A program made the translations under genes and the position numbers. This document shows, piece by piece, positions 62,553 through 64,000 of a DNA stretch of 64,000 nucleotides. Under the pieces are notes generated by a model, which was not told where the DNA came from, ran no database searches, and saw nothing but the letters and a program-made list of their open reading frames with translations. Source of the DNA: Fusibacter_A sp965140735 (GTDB lineage Bacteria; Bacillota; Clostridia; Peptostreptococcales; Acidaminobacteraceae); NCBI GenBank assembly GCA_965140735.1, contig OZ223306.1:4464001-4528000 (forward strand). The letters run 5' to 3'. Every line of letters begins with the position of its first letter. Positions within the stretch are counted from its first letter, which is position 1.

Positions 62553-62616
62553 AAACTCGAATGTGCAATATAATAATACATTTTGTATATTATATTGTCA
62601 AGAGGAGGCTGTAAAA

Positions 62617-63168
62617 TTGGTGCCGATGAATGCGATCATTGCAGAGAACATTAAGAGATTAAGAGAAAATCTTAAAATTAGCATGGAAGAACTTGCAAAA
62701 TTAAGTGGTGTGAGCAAAAGTATGCTTGCGCAGATAGAAAGAAGTGAGGGCAATCCCACGATTTCAACACTGTGGAAGATTGCAAATGGGATGAAAGTGC
62801 CTTTTGATGCACTTACCATAAGACCCAAACGAGATTATGAAATCATAAAGACATCTGAGTTAGATCCCACTCTTGAAGATAACGGTCACGTAAGAAATTA
62901 TTCTATATTTCCAGATGATGAAAACCGAAAGTTTGCAATATACTATGTGGAAGTTGATCAAGGGGGATATTGGAGTTCAGAGCCTCATTTAAGGGGCACA
63001 TCCGAGTTTATTACGGTTATAAAAGGACAGCTTACGATACGTTCGTTAGAAGATGAGTATACAGTTCATCAAGGCGAGAGCTTTAGGTTTAAATCTGATG
63101 TGCCACATGCTTATCATAACTCAGGTGAGAGTGAAGCGCTTATTCATATGGTGTTATATAATTACTAA
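62617..63168 (+). CDS. XRE-family regulator with C-terminal cupin
   Basis: 183 residues from a TTG with GAGGAGG 8 bases upstream; GTG (62620) and ATG (62626) are alternatives with poorer spacing. N-terminal HTH_3 (NIKRLRENLKISMEELAKLS, GVSKSMLAQIERSEGNPTIS) and C-terminal cupin_2 (HLRGTSEFITVIKGQLTI, HQGESFRFKSDVPHAYHNSG). Such proteins commonly sense a small molecule with the cupin and control an adjacent transport or catabolic gene. It is divergent to azlCD, its probable target. Confidence 0.88.
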   Translation: MVPMNAIIAENIKRLRENLKISMEELAKLSGVSKSMLAQIERSEGNPTISTLWKIANGMKVPFDALTIRPKRDYEIIKTSELDPTLEDNGHVRNYSIFPDDENRKFAIYYVEVDQGGYWSSEPHLRGTSEFITVIKGQLTIRSLEDEYTVHQGESFRFKSDVPHAYHNSGESEALIHMVLYNY

Positions 63169-63276
63169 TATTGGATCTGTGAGCTCAAGTTGTTTAGAGT
63201 CCTATAAATAGTGGTAAAAATGATTTATCAGTAAAGGTCATTTGAATTTGTGGACAATGATCATGAGGGGCTCAAT

Positions 63277-64000
63277 ATGAATGAGAAAAAATCAATACGT
63301 CAAATTATATATCAAGAGTATGTAAAATCAGCACTTCTGCCTATTTTAGTGGTGGCTTTTATTCTTATGGTGATGCATTTTATAACCATCAATTATATGG
63401 ATGACCTTGTTAAAGGGGCGCTTTTAGAAGATGCTCAATTCAACATAACTGAAATTACATCGCGCGAAGTTAAAAATATCAATTTGGCGATTGAACAAAT
63501 TATGCAACATGCTGAAATTTTACAAAAGGAGAATGAGCGATTATTTACAGATCCCGAAGAATTTGGACGGCCCCATGAGTTGCCTTTATTTGATAAAGCT
63601 GAAAATGGTGTGACTTATAAGGTCAATGATAATGGGGGATCATCTGTTTGGTATTCCAGTTTGACACCTATGACTGATAAAACACTTGAAAAAGCTGTTA
63701 AGACTGAGGCCATGGACCCCTTTTTTAAAGAATTGCTAAAAGTAGACGATATGATCGTGGGGATCTATTTTAACTCTTTTGATTCCATGAATAGATATAC
63801 GCCCTTTTTAGATGAGGTCTACAATGTTTTTGAACCAAACATGAATATTCCAGACTTTAATTTTTACTACTTAGCAGATAGAGCACACAATGAATCTGGT
63901 GGTCCTGTATGGACTGATGTATACCTTGATCCTGCTGGTCAGGGCTGGATGGCATCTTGCATTGTGCCCATTTACAATGGTGATTTTTTAGAGGGCGTCA
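63277..64000 (+). CDS. dCache-type membrane sensor (truncated by the window edge)
   Basis: The frame from the ATG at 63277 (AGGGG 6 bases upstream) stays open to the window end, giving 241 residues. TM1 about 20-40 (LLPILVVAFILMVMHFITIN), then an extracytoplasmic dCache domain with GVTYKVNDNGGSSVWYSS, VDDMIVGIYFNSFDSMNRY, FNFYYLADRAHN and PVWTDVYLDPAGQGWMAS, which carry the usual W-Y and Asp ligand-pocket pattern. The output domain (MCP, kinase or GGDEF) lies beyond the window. Confidence 0.75.
   Translation, partial: MNEKKSIRQIIYQEYVKSALLPILVVAFILMVMHFITINYMDDLVKGALLEDAQFNITEITSREVKNINLAIEQIMQHAEILQKENERLFTDPEEFGRPHELPLFDKAENGVTYKVNDNGGSSVWYSSLTPMTDKTLEKAVKTEAMDPFFKELLKVDDMIVGIYFNSFDSMNRYTPFLDEVYNVFEPNMNIPDFNFYYLADRAHNESGGPVWTDVYLDPAGQGWMASCIVPIYNGDFLEGV

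Noticed and set aside
1..64000. CRISPR arrays, complete insertion sequences, prophage genes, rRNA or tRNA genes
   Set aside because: None was seen on reading both strands; repeats present are short or belong to the elements listed.

Overview
This window reads as part of the chromosome of an AT-rich, low-GC Gram-positive bacterium, most likely a motile anaerobic member of the Clostridia. The evidence is the strong AGGAGG-type ribosome binding sites, a serS T-box leader, a DivIVA-like protein, lipobox-bearing binding proteins, sigma-54 regulation of amino-acid catabolism and a Gram-positive-type pel cluster. The exact genus cannot be fixed from the sequence alone.

Layout. 1-2.2 kb: cydAB (cytochrome bd oxidase; cydB runs off the left edge). 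2.4-5.8 kb: an HD-GYP phosphodiesterase and the two-gene carboxy(nor)spermidine pathway. 5.8-6.25 kb: a probable stand-alone structured RNA on the minus strand. 6.46-12 kb: a three-gene sensory operon (a lipoprotein made of two fused solute-binding modules, a second binding protein, and a hybrid histidine kinase). 12-14.75 kb: a UPF0182 membrane protein. 15-21.1 kb: a signalling operon (giant hybrid kinase, CheR, CheB, REC-GGDEF). 21.2-24.6 kb: fructose-bisphosphate aldolase and a tandem duplication that pairs a soluble MCP-type gene with a tiny SHOCT-type reading frame. 25-26 kb: a DivIVA-like coiled-coil protein.

26.2-38.3 kb: a single long operon for Pel-type exopolysaccharide: galE, an epimerase-PelD fusion, pelE, pelA, pelF, pelG, then a CotH-kinase-like protein, a VTC polyphosphate-polymerase domain and a DUF4956 membrane protein. 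A secreted beta-helix protein faces it. The PelD part keeps an RxxD c-di-GMP site but has a degenerate GGDEF, so the HD-GYP and GGDEF proteins of the window may set the signal that this operon reads.

40-57 kb: an amino-acid/amide catabolic region: an M20 amidohydrolase with a polar amino-acid ABC transporter; a class V aminotransferase, an ATC-hydrolase-family protein and a permease behind a near-perfect sigma-54 promoter; a sigma-54 activator broken by a frameshift; a GAF/PucR-type regulator; and, divergently, a paralogous permease, an N-carbamoylase-type M20 enzyme and two further M20 amidohydrolases. The gene content fits thiazoline/N-carbamoyl-cysteine or similar N-acyl amino-acid use.

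57.1-59 kb: serS with a T-box leader, followed by a separate, highly structured RNA of unknown class before the gene. 59-64 kb: a dCache chemoreceptor, AzlCD branched-chain amino-acid exporter, its likely XRE-cupin regulator, and a truncated dCache sensor. No tRNA, rRNA, CRISPR array or complete insertion sequence was seen.
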